Assembly (NCBI GenBank): GCA_007693875.1
Contig: RECT01000304.1
Span: 1-8,232, forward strand
Reading direction: 5' to 3'
Source of the DNA: Spirulina sp. DLM2.Bin59
GTDB taxonomy: Bacteria; Cyanobacteriota; Cyanobacteriia; Cyanobacteriales; Spirulinaceae
DNA length: 8,232 nucleotides
Below the pieces are notes generated by a model. The model ran no database searches. It saw only the letters and a program-made list of their open reading frames with translations, and was not told the origin of the DNA. A program made the position numbers and the translations under genes. Of the stretch, positions 1 through 6,800 are shown piece after piece. Positions within the stretch are counted from its first letter, which is position 1; each line of letters begins with the position of its first letter.

Positions 1-4
1 AAAT

Positions 5-70
5 CCTAATCTGTGATTACTACCCAGAAACTGGGTTTATTGTCCGGTTTAGTCACAGATAAAAATTAGG
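5..70. repeat. Nested inverted repeats at the 3' end of the 162-residue gene
   Basis: Three nested complementary pairs are visible: CCTAAT (5-10) with ATTAGG (65-70), ATCTGTGA (9-16) with TCACAGAT (53-60), and an inner hairpin ACCCAG (22-27), loop AAA, CTGGGT (31-36). The outer two overlap by two bases, so they would form with a small internal bulge. The structure spans the stop codon of the minus-strand gene (49-51). It may act as a 3'-end stem or weak terminator, but no T-run follows on the minus strand, so a classical intrinsic terminator is not supported. The inner hairpin resembles short palindromes scattered through cyanobacterial intergenic DNA. That likeness is from general knowledge and was not searched. 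Confidence 0.4.
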
Positions 71-537
71 GTGGTGGTCTCACCATTGGCGCGGCGACTA
101 ATGATTAAGCGTCCGTATAAAATATCCTCATCATGGACTTGATAAATTCTTAAATCTTTGACCTCTGGACTATCAAAGGCGATCGCCATTTTCAGGGGTG
201 CTGTTTCGTAATCATTCCCCCCCAAAGGATTCAGGAACCTTTCTAAAACCCTTTCCAGGATATCATAAACATCTTCAAACTCTTTGACAATATTGCCGGG
301 TTCCCCTTCGGGGCGGCGATAAAGTAGCTGCCAACCACGCCGCCAGCCTAATTCATTGGGTTCAAAAAACTTAGGTCCTACAAACTTCCTAAGATGGTCG
401 AATCCTACCTTTTCTAGGTCAACTTCTGGCTCCAAGATATTATAAAAAACCCCGGAATCTACGATTTTTCCATAGGAACTACCATAGAGTTCCATTAAAT
501 CACTGACGTATTTAGGCGGTTGAGGAGATGTACTCAT
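49..537 (-). CDS. Hypothetical protein, 162 residues
   Basis: I do not recognise this protein. It is a complete ORF from ATG (535-537) to TAA (49-51), soluble in character, acidic, without a signal peptide, membrane segment or cysteine cluster; the only cysteine is the penultimate residue. The N terminus is proline-rich for about ten residues. The middle contains an amphipathic, charged helix-like stretch (about residues 84-102, EFEDVYDILERVLERFL). The last third looks like beta strands (DLRIYQVH, YGRLIISRR, TTTLIFICD), suggesting a small alpha/beta fold. No Shine-Dalgarno sequence precedes the ATG. A HIP1 site at 179-186 lies inside the gene and encodes Ala-Ile-Ala, which suggests long residence in a cyanobacterial genome. 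It is transcribed away from the Uma2 gene, with a plausible own promoter near 596-604. Reality as a gene is likely; function is unknown. Confidence 0.75.
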   Translation of the reverse strand: MSTSPQPPKYVSDLMELYGSSYGKIVDSGVFYNILEPEVDLEKVGFDHLRKFVGPKFFEPNELGWRRGWQLLYRRPEGEPGNIVKEFEDVYDILERVLERFLNPLGGNDYETAPLKMAIAFDSPEVKDLRIYQVHDEDILYGRLIISRRANGETTTLIFICD

Positions 538-595
538 TTTGGCGGATAACTAGGATTGAGTGCAAGCTACAGGTAAGATTTTAACTCTCAGTCTG

Positions 596-625
596 ATTAT
601 ATCACCCGGAAAATACGGAGATGAA
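596..625 (-). promoter_or_regulatory. Candidate extended -10 promoter for the 162-residue gene
   Basis: Read on the minus strand, 604-596 gives TGATATAAT, a perfect TATAAT with the TGn extension. An 18-base spacer upstream lies a weak -35-like TTCATC (625-620). Transcription would start near 589, giving a leader of about 50 bases. The extended -10 could compensate for the poor -35. Only the -10 element is strong; this is a pattern call. Confidence 0.4.
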
Positions 626-676
626 TCATCAAGTTGATTAAACAAAAGATGGAATTTGGGTTAGATTATGTTAGAG

Positions 677-703
677 TAGGGTGGCATAATCCGTCACGCC
701 CTA
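677..703. repeat. Degenerate palindrome upstream of the Uma2 gene
   Basis: TAGGGTGGC (677-685) can pair with GTCA-CG-CCCTA (693-703), allowing one G-T pair and a two-base bulge (697-698), around a seven-base loop. It resembles the TAGGGTGGGC/GCCCACCCTA type of palindrome common between cyanobacterial genes, but is eroded. It sits 25 bases before the Uma2 start, so it would lie in or next to the leader. The rest of the 538-728 gap shows no further gene. Confidence 0.35.
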
Positions 704-728
704 GATACAGCCTATCAGTACAAAAAAT

Positions 729-1304
729 GTGGTTCTCTCAACGCTAAAATGGAGTTTAGACGATTATCATCAGATGATTCAAGCGGGCCTATTTGTAGAT
801 CGCCCCGTAGAATTACTTGCTGGAGAACTTGTGCCGATGCCCCTAGAAGGTGAACCCCATGCTTTTTTTAGTTCCGAAGCCGGTGCTTATCTGGCTCGGA
901 TTTTAGGCGATGGGTACGCTAGCGCGGATCGCGCCTTCATCCGTCCCGCCAAACCCATCACCCTCCCCAACGACTCCGAACCGGAACCCGATATCGCCAT
1001 TGTTGCCCCCCTTGGCCGTGAATATCTCCACCATCACCCCTACCCCGAAAATATTTTCTGGGTGGTGGAATACGCCAACAGTAGCCTTGAAAAAGATTCA
1101 ACCCTTAAATACCACCTCTACGCCGAAGCCGGTATCCCAGAATATTGGCTGGTGAACTTAAAAACCGGTGAATTAATCATTCACCGTGAACCTAAAGGCC
1201 GAGAATACGGCTCTAAAATGACCCTCACCACCGGCACAATTTCACCCCTCGCTTTTCCCGATCTCACCATTCCCGTTAGTGCGATTATTTCCACTGAAGA
1301 ATAA
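729..1304 (+). CDS. Uma2-family (DUF820) PD-(D/E)XK endonuclease-like protein
   Basis: 191 residues, normal length for Uma2 proteins, which are expanded in cyanobacteria, have a restriction-endonuclease-like fold and mostly lack an assigned role. Family marks: the N-terminal LKWSLDDYHQMI; VELLAGELV (residues 27-35, E28 and E33); SEPEPDIAIV with the putative catalytic D88; WVVEYANSS with E114; and K127 before YAEAGIPEYWLVN. The start is GTG at 729: an in-frame TAG at 702-704 rules out a longer form, the ATG at 727 is out of frame and stops after six codons, and family members begin at this point. No clear ribosome binding site is seen. Residues 60-66 (GDGYASA) come from a 23-bp repeat shared with the DUF1998 helicase gene; without them the text would read ILG-DRAFIRPAKPITLP, as I expect for the family. 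The insertion lies before the catalytic core, so the protein may remain functional. Confidence 0.9.
   Translation: MVLSTLKWSLDDYHQMIQAGLFVDRPVELLAGELVPMPLEGEPHAFFSSEAGAYLARILGDGYASADRAFIRPAKPITLPNDSEPEPDIAIVAPLGREYLHHHPYPENIFWVVEYANSSLEKDSTLKYHLYAEAGIPEYWLVNLKTGELIIHREPKGREYGSKMTLTTGTISPLAFPDLTIPVSAIISTEE
906..928 (+). repeat. 23-bp dispersed repeat, copy A, translated within the Uma2 gene
   Basis: This 23-base stretch (beginning GGCGATGGGTACG, ending AGCGCGGA) is identical to the reverse complement of 5314-5336. It contains the 8-base palindrome CGCTAGCG (917-924) and, together with flanking bases, is bounded by GCGAT (907-911) and ATCGC (928-932). It starts exactly on a codon boundary and encodes Gly-Asp-Gly-Tyr-Ala-Ser-Ala. 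The identity stops at 906 and 928, since the neighbouring bases differ between copies. Confidence 0.8.
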
Positions 1305-1374
1305 TCCTATGGGGAGGCAGGGTTAGGGGTTAGCCAGTAGGTATTTTACAGCACACCCCAAATGAGTTGACACT

Positions 1375-1401
1375 CCCCGGCCTAAAGGCACGGGGATTTT
1401 T
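1375..1401 (+). terminator. Hairpin plus T-run, likely terminator of the Uma2 gene
   Basis: On the plus strand the GC-rich hairpin CCCCGGCC-TAAA-GGC-A-CGGGG (1375-1395) is followed by ATTTTT (1396-1401), 70 bases after the Uma2 stop. It fits an intrinsic terminator and is at the same time the right-end hairpin of the transposon remnant. Confidence 0.5.
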
Positions 1402-1465
1402 GGCTCACCGAGTCCACTTACCTAGGATTCCTTGCGAACTCCTACATAGAGGTGGTTCTCTCCCC

Positions 1466-1496
1466 AAAAAAAGCCGTCCTAGAAGGACGGGGCTTT
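1466..1496 (-). terminator. Strong intrinsic terminator downstream of the helicase operon
   Basis: Read on the minus strand, CCGTCCT (1490-1484), loop TCT, AGGACGG (1480-1474), then a C and seven T (1472-1466). This is a textbook Rho-independent terminator about 140 bases after the stop codon of the SF1 helicase gene. It is also the left-end hairpin of the IS200/IS605-type remnant, so the mobile element may have supplied the terminator. Confidence 0.65.
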
Positions 1497-1503
1497 AGAC
1501 CCA

Positions 1504-1631
1504 GATTTTTGGTAGTGTGTTAATTCCCATAATCGTAATTACCGGACTTAAACTATCCCAAAGAGAGAGTTGGGGCATGAGCAGCGTCCCCTGAGCCGGT
1601 CAAACACCCCAGTTGGCTAAGATTAGTCCTG
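1504..1631 (-). ncRNA. Candidate IscB/HEARO-type omega RNA scaffold
   Basis: This minus-strand segment lies exactly where an IscB-type guide RNA sits, between the outer end of the element and the hairpin that would precede the nuclease ORF. Compatible helices are visible: GGACT (1629-1625) with AGTCC (1548-1544) as a closing stem; AGCC (1618-1615) with GGCT (1597-1594); CCCAA (1574-1570) with TTGGG (1561-1557) around an eight-base loop; and GGTA (1543-1540) with TACC (1514-1511). HEARO RNAs are known in cyanobacteria, including copies without an ORF. No iscB gene is present here, so the RNA would need a nuclease in trans or be a relic. The family call rests on position, pairing and remembered resemblance; a covariance-model search would settle it. 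A TnpB-type or merely degenerate origin is possible. Confidence 0.35.
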
Positions 1632-1632
1632 T

Positions 1633-3777
1633 TTAGGGTATTTCCGTTAAAAAGGGACAGCCTTGGCCATGGTAAGAGACGATCACTTGTTGTTTAGCAC
1701 GGGTTGCCGCAACATGAAGTAAACTTCGCTCTTGGAGCAGTTGACGCTCCCTAGAAACCTCATCAAAGCAGCGGGCAAGATCGGATTTTAACGGTAAATT
1801 TTGAGCAGTTAAGAGCGGTAAAAAAATGTAATTAAATTGAAGCCCTTTGACACGGTGCATACTGCCTAAACGAACCCCAACCTCTTTAAGATCGTCGGGC
1901 TGACTGCGTTTAATGCGGTGTACTGGAATTTGAGCGGCGATTAAGGCGGCTTCAATTTTATCGATTAAGCCTTGAGTTCTCAAGACAATGCCAACACTAG
2001 AGAGTTTTTCATCCTTTTGTTGGAGGTATTTAAGTTTTTCGATGATAAATTGCATCTCTTGGTCGAAGGTTTCAAAGCCTTGAACAATGGGAGCTTCTCC
2101 GTGCATCAGTGAGCGATAGTCTGTGAGGGTATCAATGCCACCGTCGAGATCGTCAACGGATTGACCCGATAGGATAGCCGTTGCCCAGATGCGGGTTTCT
2201 TCGGTGGTGCGGTAGTTGAGCCGGAGCTTGCGCGATCGCCGCCCCCGCACCTCAATCCCACACCGACTCAGCACCACCGTTTTGCCATAGATACGTTGGT
2301 GGGCATCCCCAACAATGAAGAGATCATTGGGGTGGGGGTCTCCGGCGATCGCCCGCAACAGTTCAAACGCTGCCATACTCATATCCTGGGCTTCATCCAC
2401 CACCACCGCCCGAAAGGGTAAATACTCAGACCCCCGTTGCCGAATCAGGCGGGCCGCCTCACGAAACGCCTCATCCGGCTCCCGAAAATTCTTCGCCAAT
2501 AGCAAATTACGATACTCCTCAAACACCGGCCAAATCTCTTTTCGCTGTTGACGACTGAGGCGCGTTCCCCGTCCCACTCGCCGCGCTTTTAAATACTCTC
2601 GCTCCGTTTGGCAATCTTGGGTAAGCACCACATCCCGCCACTCCTCACGGTAAAAATCTAATGTCCATTCAGAACTCGGCGCTAAACTGTAGGCATCCTG
2701 CCACAATTCATCATTCTGTTCATAGGTAATTTTAAACGTAACCCCTTCTTGCCGAAAAAATTGTGTAACCCAGGCATCTAGATTGATCACATGAATTTGC
2801 TTGAGATGTTCAGGGGGGCAAATTGTTTTTAAATTTGTCTTAATATCAACAGCTAGATTTTTCGTGAATGTTGTAAAGAAAATCTGATCATGGGGGGATT
2901 TTAAATAATGTTTAGCGAGCCAAATAGCGCGATGAATTGCCACCACCGTTTTACCCGTTCCAGCTCCCCCAAGGACGCGCACCGCTCCTTCCCAATTCCG
3001 ATTCACAAGTTTACGCTGAGAGGGATGGAGAAAAACGCGCCACTTTTCCAACGGAGCCGCGAGCATTTTCTCTAGATCTCGATCATCAGTGATCACGGTG
3101 AAATGGGTGAGGGTTTCTTCGTTTTGCAGAGCCTGATCAATGTCATGCGGATTAATAGTAGCCTTTGCTGTTTCTGGCTTGTCTAGTTCTTGAAAGACCT
3201 GTTCAATGCTATAGCCAGAAGCCAGGAGGAAAACCGCCTCCTTGGCTTCACTGGGAAGATGCATTAAAATATCATCGACATCTTGATCCGTCACGACTTG
3301 ACGGAGAGCAGGCAAAAGAATTTCCGGTACACCTAACCGCATTAGATGTTTATCTTTAACCTGTTGAAAGCGATTTGATTGTTGTTGACTATTTTTTTGT
3401 TTAAATTGTGCAATAGATGCGGTGACAGACTCCACATCTACAATTTGCAGCGCCCCGGATTCGGAATTAACAATGCAATTTTTGCGTTCAGCCCAAGCAT
3501 AGGCGCGATCGTGATGATCAACCCACAGCAAAAGATAGGTATTCCCCACATCAGGCTTTAAAATAATCGCTCGATATTCTTGGTTAATCCGCACTGAGCG
3601 AATATTTTTATTGCGACTGTTTTGAATCGTTTCATAGTTAATTCCCGTCGCAGTGGGGTTATTTTTAAATTGCCGGATAAACTTAGAAACCTGACCTTGG
3701 ATTTTTTGCGGCAAACGGCTTAACGAGTCTAAAAACTCATCAGATACTGCAAGATTGAAGAGGTTTTCAAGAGGCAT
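1633..3777 (-). CDS. RelE/ParE-like domain fused to a UvrD/Rep-like SF1 DNA helicase
   Basis: 714 residues from ATG 3777-3775. Residues 1-95 resemble the RelE/ParE toxin fold (NLAVSDEFLDSLSRLP, SVRINQEYRAII, LLLWVDHHDRAYAWA). A linker of about 150 residues follows. The SF1 ATPase then shows HPSQRKLV (251-258, Q-motif-like), Walker A GGAGTGKT (270-277), motif Ia TTFTKN, Walker B VVVDEAQD (458-465), motif III GDAHQRIYG (490-498), motif IV NYRTTEE (521-527), motif V MHRVKGLQF (640-648) and motif VI VAATRA (689-694). All catalytic motifs look intact, so an active ATP-driven 3'-5' translocase is expected. The frame stays open to 3918, but that extension overlaps the upstream gene by 94 bases, and homology begins at the chosen ATG; no Shine-Dalgarno sequence is seen. 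It follows the DUF1998 helicase gene by 47 bases, probably in one operon. No separate antitoxin gene is visible. Role in phage defence is inferred. Confidence 0.88.
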   Translation of the reverse strand: MPLENLFNLAVSDEFLDSLSRLPQKIQGQVSKFIRQFKNNPTATGINYETIQNSRNKNIRSVRINQEYRAIILKPDVGNTYLLLWVDHHDRAYAWAERKNCIVNSESGALQIVDVESVTASIAQFKQKNSQQQSNRFQQVKDKHLMRLGVPEILLPALRQVVTDQDVDDILMHLPSEAKEAVFLLASGYSIEQVFQELDKPETAKATINPHDIDQALQNEETLTHFTVITDDRDLEKMLAAPLEKWRVFLHPSQRKLVNRNWEGAVRVLGGAGTGKTVVAIHRAIWLAKHYLKSPHDQIFFTTFTKNLAVDIKTNLKTICPPEHLKQIHVINLDAWVTQFFRQEGVTFKITYEQNDELWQDAYSLAPSSEWTLDFYREEWRDVVLTQDCQTEREYLKARRVGRGTRLSRQQRKEIWPVFEEYRNLLLAKNFREPDEAFREAARLIRQRGSEYLPFRAVVVDEAQDMSMAAFELLRAIAGDPHPNDLFIVGDAHQRIYGKTVVLSRCGIEVRGRRSRKLRLNYRTTEETRIWATAILSGQSVDDLDGGIDTLTDYRSLMHGEAPIVQGFETFDQEMQFIIEKLKYLQQKDEKLSSVGIVLRTQGLIDKIEAALIAAQIPVHRIKRSQPDDLKEVGVRLGSMHRVKGLQFNYIFLPLLTAQNLPLKSDLARCFDEVSRERQLLQERSLLHVAATRAKQQVIVSYHGQGCPFLTEIP

Positions 3778-3808
3778 ATTAATGAGCGTGAGGTTAACGA
3801 CATGAGGC

Positions 3809-3826
3809 AAGGGGCTTAAGCCCCTT
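3809..3826. repeat. Perfect 18-base palindrome overlapping the stop codon of the DUF1998 helicase gene
   Basis: AAGGGGCTTAAGCCCCTT is fully self-complementary; as a hairpin it gives a seven-base stem with a TTAA loop. It includes two bases of the TAA stop (3825-3827) and fills a third of the 47-base gap to the next gene. No T-run follows on the minus strand, so it is unlikely to be a strong terminator. It may stabilise the upstream message, attenuate the helicase gene downstream, or be a dispersed palindromic repeat, as GGGGCTTAAGCCCC-type sequences often are in cyanobacteria. Confidence 0.55.
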
Positions 3827-6800
3827 ATTCTGTAGCCTGATTTTGGGGAATTGAGCTTAGATGTTGTTGGAGGCGGGGTAAGTTGGCGATCGCATCCTCC
3901 ACCGACTGCACAAACCACTGCTGATCGCTCAAACAGTGTGCATCTTCTCGATTGTCGGTAATCGCAACCTTAAAATCGGGCCAAGCCAATTCAGCTTGAG
4001 CGATGACCTGACCACCGGAATTACTAATTTCGCAATCGATTTCAGGAGGAGGCACATCCAGCAACATTATATGATCAATCAGGGGGTGGAGTTCTTGATC
4101 AACTTCATTTTTTAACGTCATCCAGACGGATTGAGCCGGGGCAGCGGCGGCGGCAGATTCAACTTGCAACGCCGCTAAATTGACCCCTTGGGGGCATTCT
4201 TGCTGTTGGCGCATCTGCGTCGTGAGGCAATACAGATAGGGCAGAAATTGATAAAGATTGAGGAGGCGGAGGGTTTCGCGCCAATCCTGTTGATGTTGGG
4301 AAGTGAGCGGTAATGTATTGTCAAACTCAAGGAGCACTAAACTTCCCGTCACATTTTTCTCTTGATGGCGTTTAAAATCCACAGCAGTCCACAGCGTTAA
4401 ATAGTCTCCAAACCTTAACTGTTGACACATAAACTGCGGGGGACTGTGCCAAGCCTCAAACTCTAGTTCTCCCAGCTTGGCTTCGATGGTTTGCTGCCAT
4501 TGGTGTTGGGCTTGAGGATTTTGCAACGTCTGTTGATCCGCTTGGGCTAAAACCCTTAAGGCACTCCAGCCTTGCCAGGGGGTCAGATCGGGATATTGTA
4601 GATAGTGAAAGAGCCACTGGAGGCTACTTTTTGATTCAAAATTGGTGAGGGTTTCGCAGCGATATTGGCTGTAAAGTTGTGCCGATTGGTTTTTAAAAAT
4701 GTCATTATCCCAACCGCGATCTAAGGCCTGGAGTTGAGGACATTTATACTCTGTTTCTACCAGAGCAGAAACATCATCCCAGGTAATCGACCAGCACCAA
4801 AATTGCTCACTTCTCAGGATGGCTAAACGTTGCTTAAAATCCAGATCAAGGCGGTCTTGATGGTATTGCCAGCCGTCCGTAAAGACCACAACCGGACGGC
4901 CCTTATGGTGAGCATTGGCGGGATAGAAAATAAAGTCTGTGAGCGAGGGAACGTCAATATTGTGGGTGTGATCAAGTTTGGCATGAAGTTCAATGCGCCA
5001 TGCCACCTGATCAAGCTGGAGATAATAGCCAGTTTTGCCCCGAATCACGTCTTTGCGTAACTCGTAGGTTTGCGCCGGATGGCTTTGCTTGAGGTGTTTA
5101 ACGTGAATCTCGATCGCCTCAATAAATTTACGCTCTAGTTCACTGTCGAAATCATTATCTAGTTTAATCTGTGCGAGGCCCTGCTCTTGGGGTTTGAGTT
5201 TGGGCCAGTGGTGCATGAGGGTACTGAGGAGGGCTTGGGCCCGTTTGCGGCTGGTTTTGTCGTGGTCGAAGCTGTGGCGGTAGGCGAAAAGGCATTCATA
5301 GCAGCCGTCGCGTTCCGCGCTAGCGTACCCATCGCCCTCATGCTGACAGGCACAGCTTCGGACAATCTGGAGGGCCAGGGTAAACACCGCCTGCATTTCT
5401 TCGGGATGTTCCACCAGTTGACGGAGGTAGCCTGTGCCGCCGGGAACGGTGTCATAGAGATAGAGAAACGATTTGCGCAGGGTGGTATCTGGTTGGGGTT
5501 CGGCGCAAATGGTGGTTTTTAAATGCCCAATTTGGCCGCCAAATTTTTCCTTCAGGCCAAGCTGTAAAGCCGCTAAAAACGAATGTAACCCTTCCGTTGT
5601 CCAAAATGTATCATCAGGCATTAAAAACCGGATCGATTCCGATTCAAATTGGCGGTAAAGATAGAATAAATTGAGAATTTTAGCTCGGTCTGGTTTGTCC
5701 CAATATGGACAACTGGAGGCGTGATTTTTGTGTTTATCACTTTCCTTCACGCCCCGATCGCGGCTCACAGCGCCACAATGACTACAAACCGCAAACCCTT
5801 TGGTTTTGAACTCATGGCCGGCAATATTGAGGGGGTCGCCGTCGGGGGTGCGATCGCCCAAATTCAACTCCTGAAACCGAGTGCGCGAAATATATTCAAA
5901 CCCAAAGGGAAACACCGGATCATCCACCAAAAAGGTTTTCTCGCGAAACTCAGCTTCAAAATTAATCAGAAGATGCCGCTGAAAAAAGGCCACATTGCGC
6001 TGTTCGCTGTCATCCCCAAAGCGACTATCCCGATCGCTACTTCGCGCCATCACCTGCCGCAACTTCACCAACTCCCGCACCTGACTTTGATCGCTCCACA
6101 TCCCATCCCCGCAGCGGGGGCAACAGGCCTCATGGGCCGCCGCTTCGATCAGTTGAACCGTATAGTTACATTGGGGGCAGAGTCGCCACTGTTCCGGCTT
6201 CGAGAGCTTGAGGTCGATTTGGTCAATGGTGACTTTGCGGCCTTGGGCATAAAACACGCCGTTGGGGACGAGTTCCCGGATCGCCACTTGGGCGGGGCGT
6301 TCGTAGATCAGGGGGGGCAAGGTTTCGTAGGCTTTGCCTTTGGGGTTCTTGGTCGATTCCTGGTTGTTTTTGCGCCATAGAATCGATTGCAGCGTTACGC
6401 CCGCTTCAGGAAAGGCGTAGTTAGGAAGCAGCCCCTCATCGGTGAGAAAGTTGAGGGTTTGCTTGTTGTCGATGCTTTTGAGCAGTTGACGAAACCCCAT
6501 CACTTCGGCGTTGATTTGGGCGATCCGCTCCGGGTCTTGGAGGGCATCGGGTTCCGCCTCTAGTTTCTTCACCTTGTTGCTCATTTGCCGAATCTGGCGA
6601 CGCAGCCGATCGCACTCCTGATGGAGCCGTTGCCAAGCCGCGAGCATTTGCCCCGCTAGGGTTTGGTCAGCTTCGACCTGATCCTGATCATCGGCGGCCA
6701 TGAATTGGCGGAGGGCGGTATGGGTGCGGGCCGTCGTGGTCTGGGCATCAATGGGGAACAGGGCAAGAAAATCCTCAATTAAGGTGGTGCGGTGTTGGGT

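Larger units (their letters stand above)
1367..1631 (-). mobile_element. Remnant of an IS200/IS605-type (IscB/TnpB-class) element without transposase or nuclease ORF
   Basis: The gap between the Uma2 gene and the SF1 helicase gene carries two imperfect hairpins typical of IS200/IS605 subterminal ends. One, at 1375-1395, has stem CCCCG+GCC, loop TAAA and one unpaired A (1390). The other, at 1470-1496, has stem CCGTCCT, loop AGA, two unpaired G and an outer AAAG/CTTT. Stems with extrahelical bases are what TnpA (Y1 HUH transposase) recognises in this family. Only about 75 bases separate them, so no tnpA, tnpB or iscB fits. On the minus strand an ATG (1454-1452) is followed at once by TAG, and a short frame ending in TGA just before the right-hand hairpin could be the tail of a deleted ORF. 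The right end would be near TTGAC (1367-1371); the left end, near the helicase stop, is uncertain. Orientation is inferred from the hairpin order. Confidence 0.6.

Noticed and set aside
682..690. TGGCATAAT as an extended -10 promoter for the Uma2 gene
   Set aside because: No supporting -35 at a proper distance, and the bases fall within the degenerate palindrome at 677-703, so the resemblance may be accidental.
910..1155. Plus-strand 81-codon frame inside the Uma2 gene
   Set aside because: Out-of-frame shadow, rich in proline, serine and threonine, with no domain; the Uma2 frame is clearly the coding one.
1449..1500. A CRISPR-like or attenuator reading of the closely spaced GC-rich hairpins
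   Set aside because: There are only two dissimilar hairpins, no repeat-spacer periodicity and no leader peptide; the IS200/IS605 end interpretation explains the bulged stems better.
3778..3918. N-terminal extension of the SF1 helicase frame to an ATG at 3918 (47 extra residues)
   Set aside because: It overlaps the upstream helicase gene by 94 bases, its text is low-complexity proline/threonine-rich and unlike a RelE start, and the domain begins cleanly at the ATG at 3777.
4140..4160. GCN-rich run as a possible unstable microsatellite
   Set aside because: It encodes only five alanines with mixed codons in a long intact frame; too short to suggest phase variation.
5721..6380. Plus-strand open frame of 219 codons
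   Set aside because: It lies wholly antisense to the conserved zinc-cluster and DUF1998-proximal part of the large helicase and has no recognisable domain; a shadow frame in GC-rich coding DNA.
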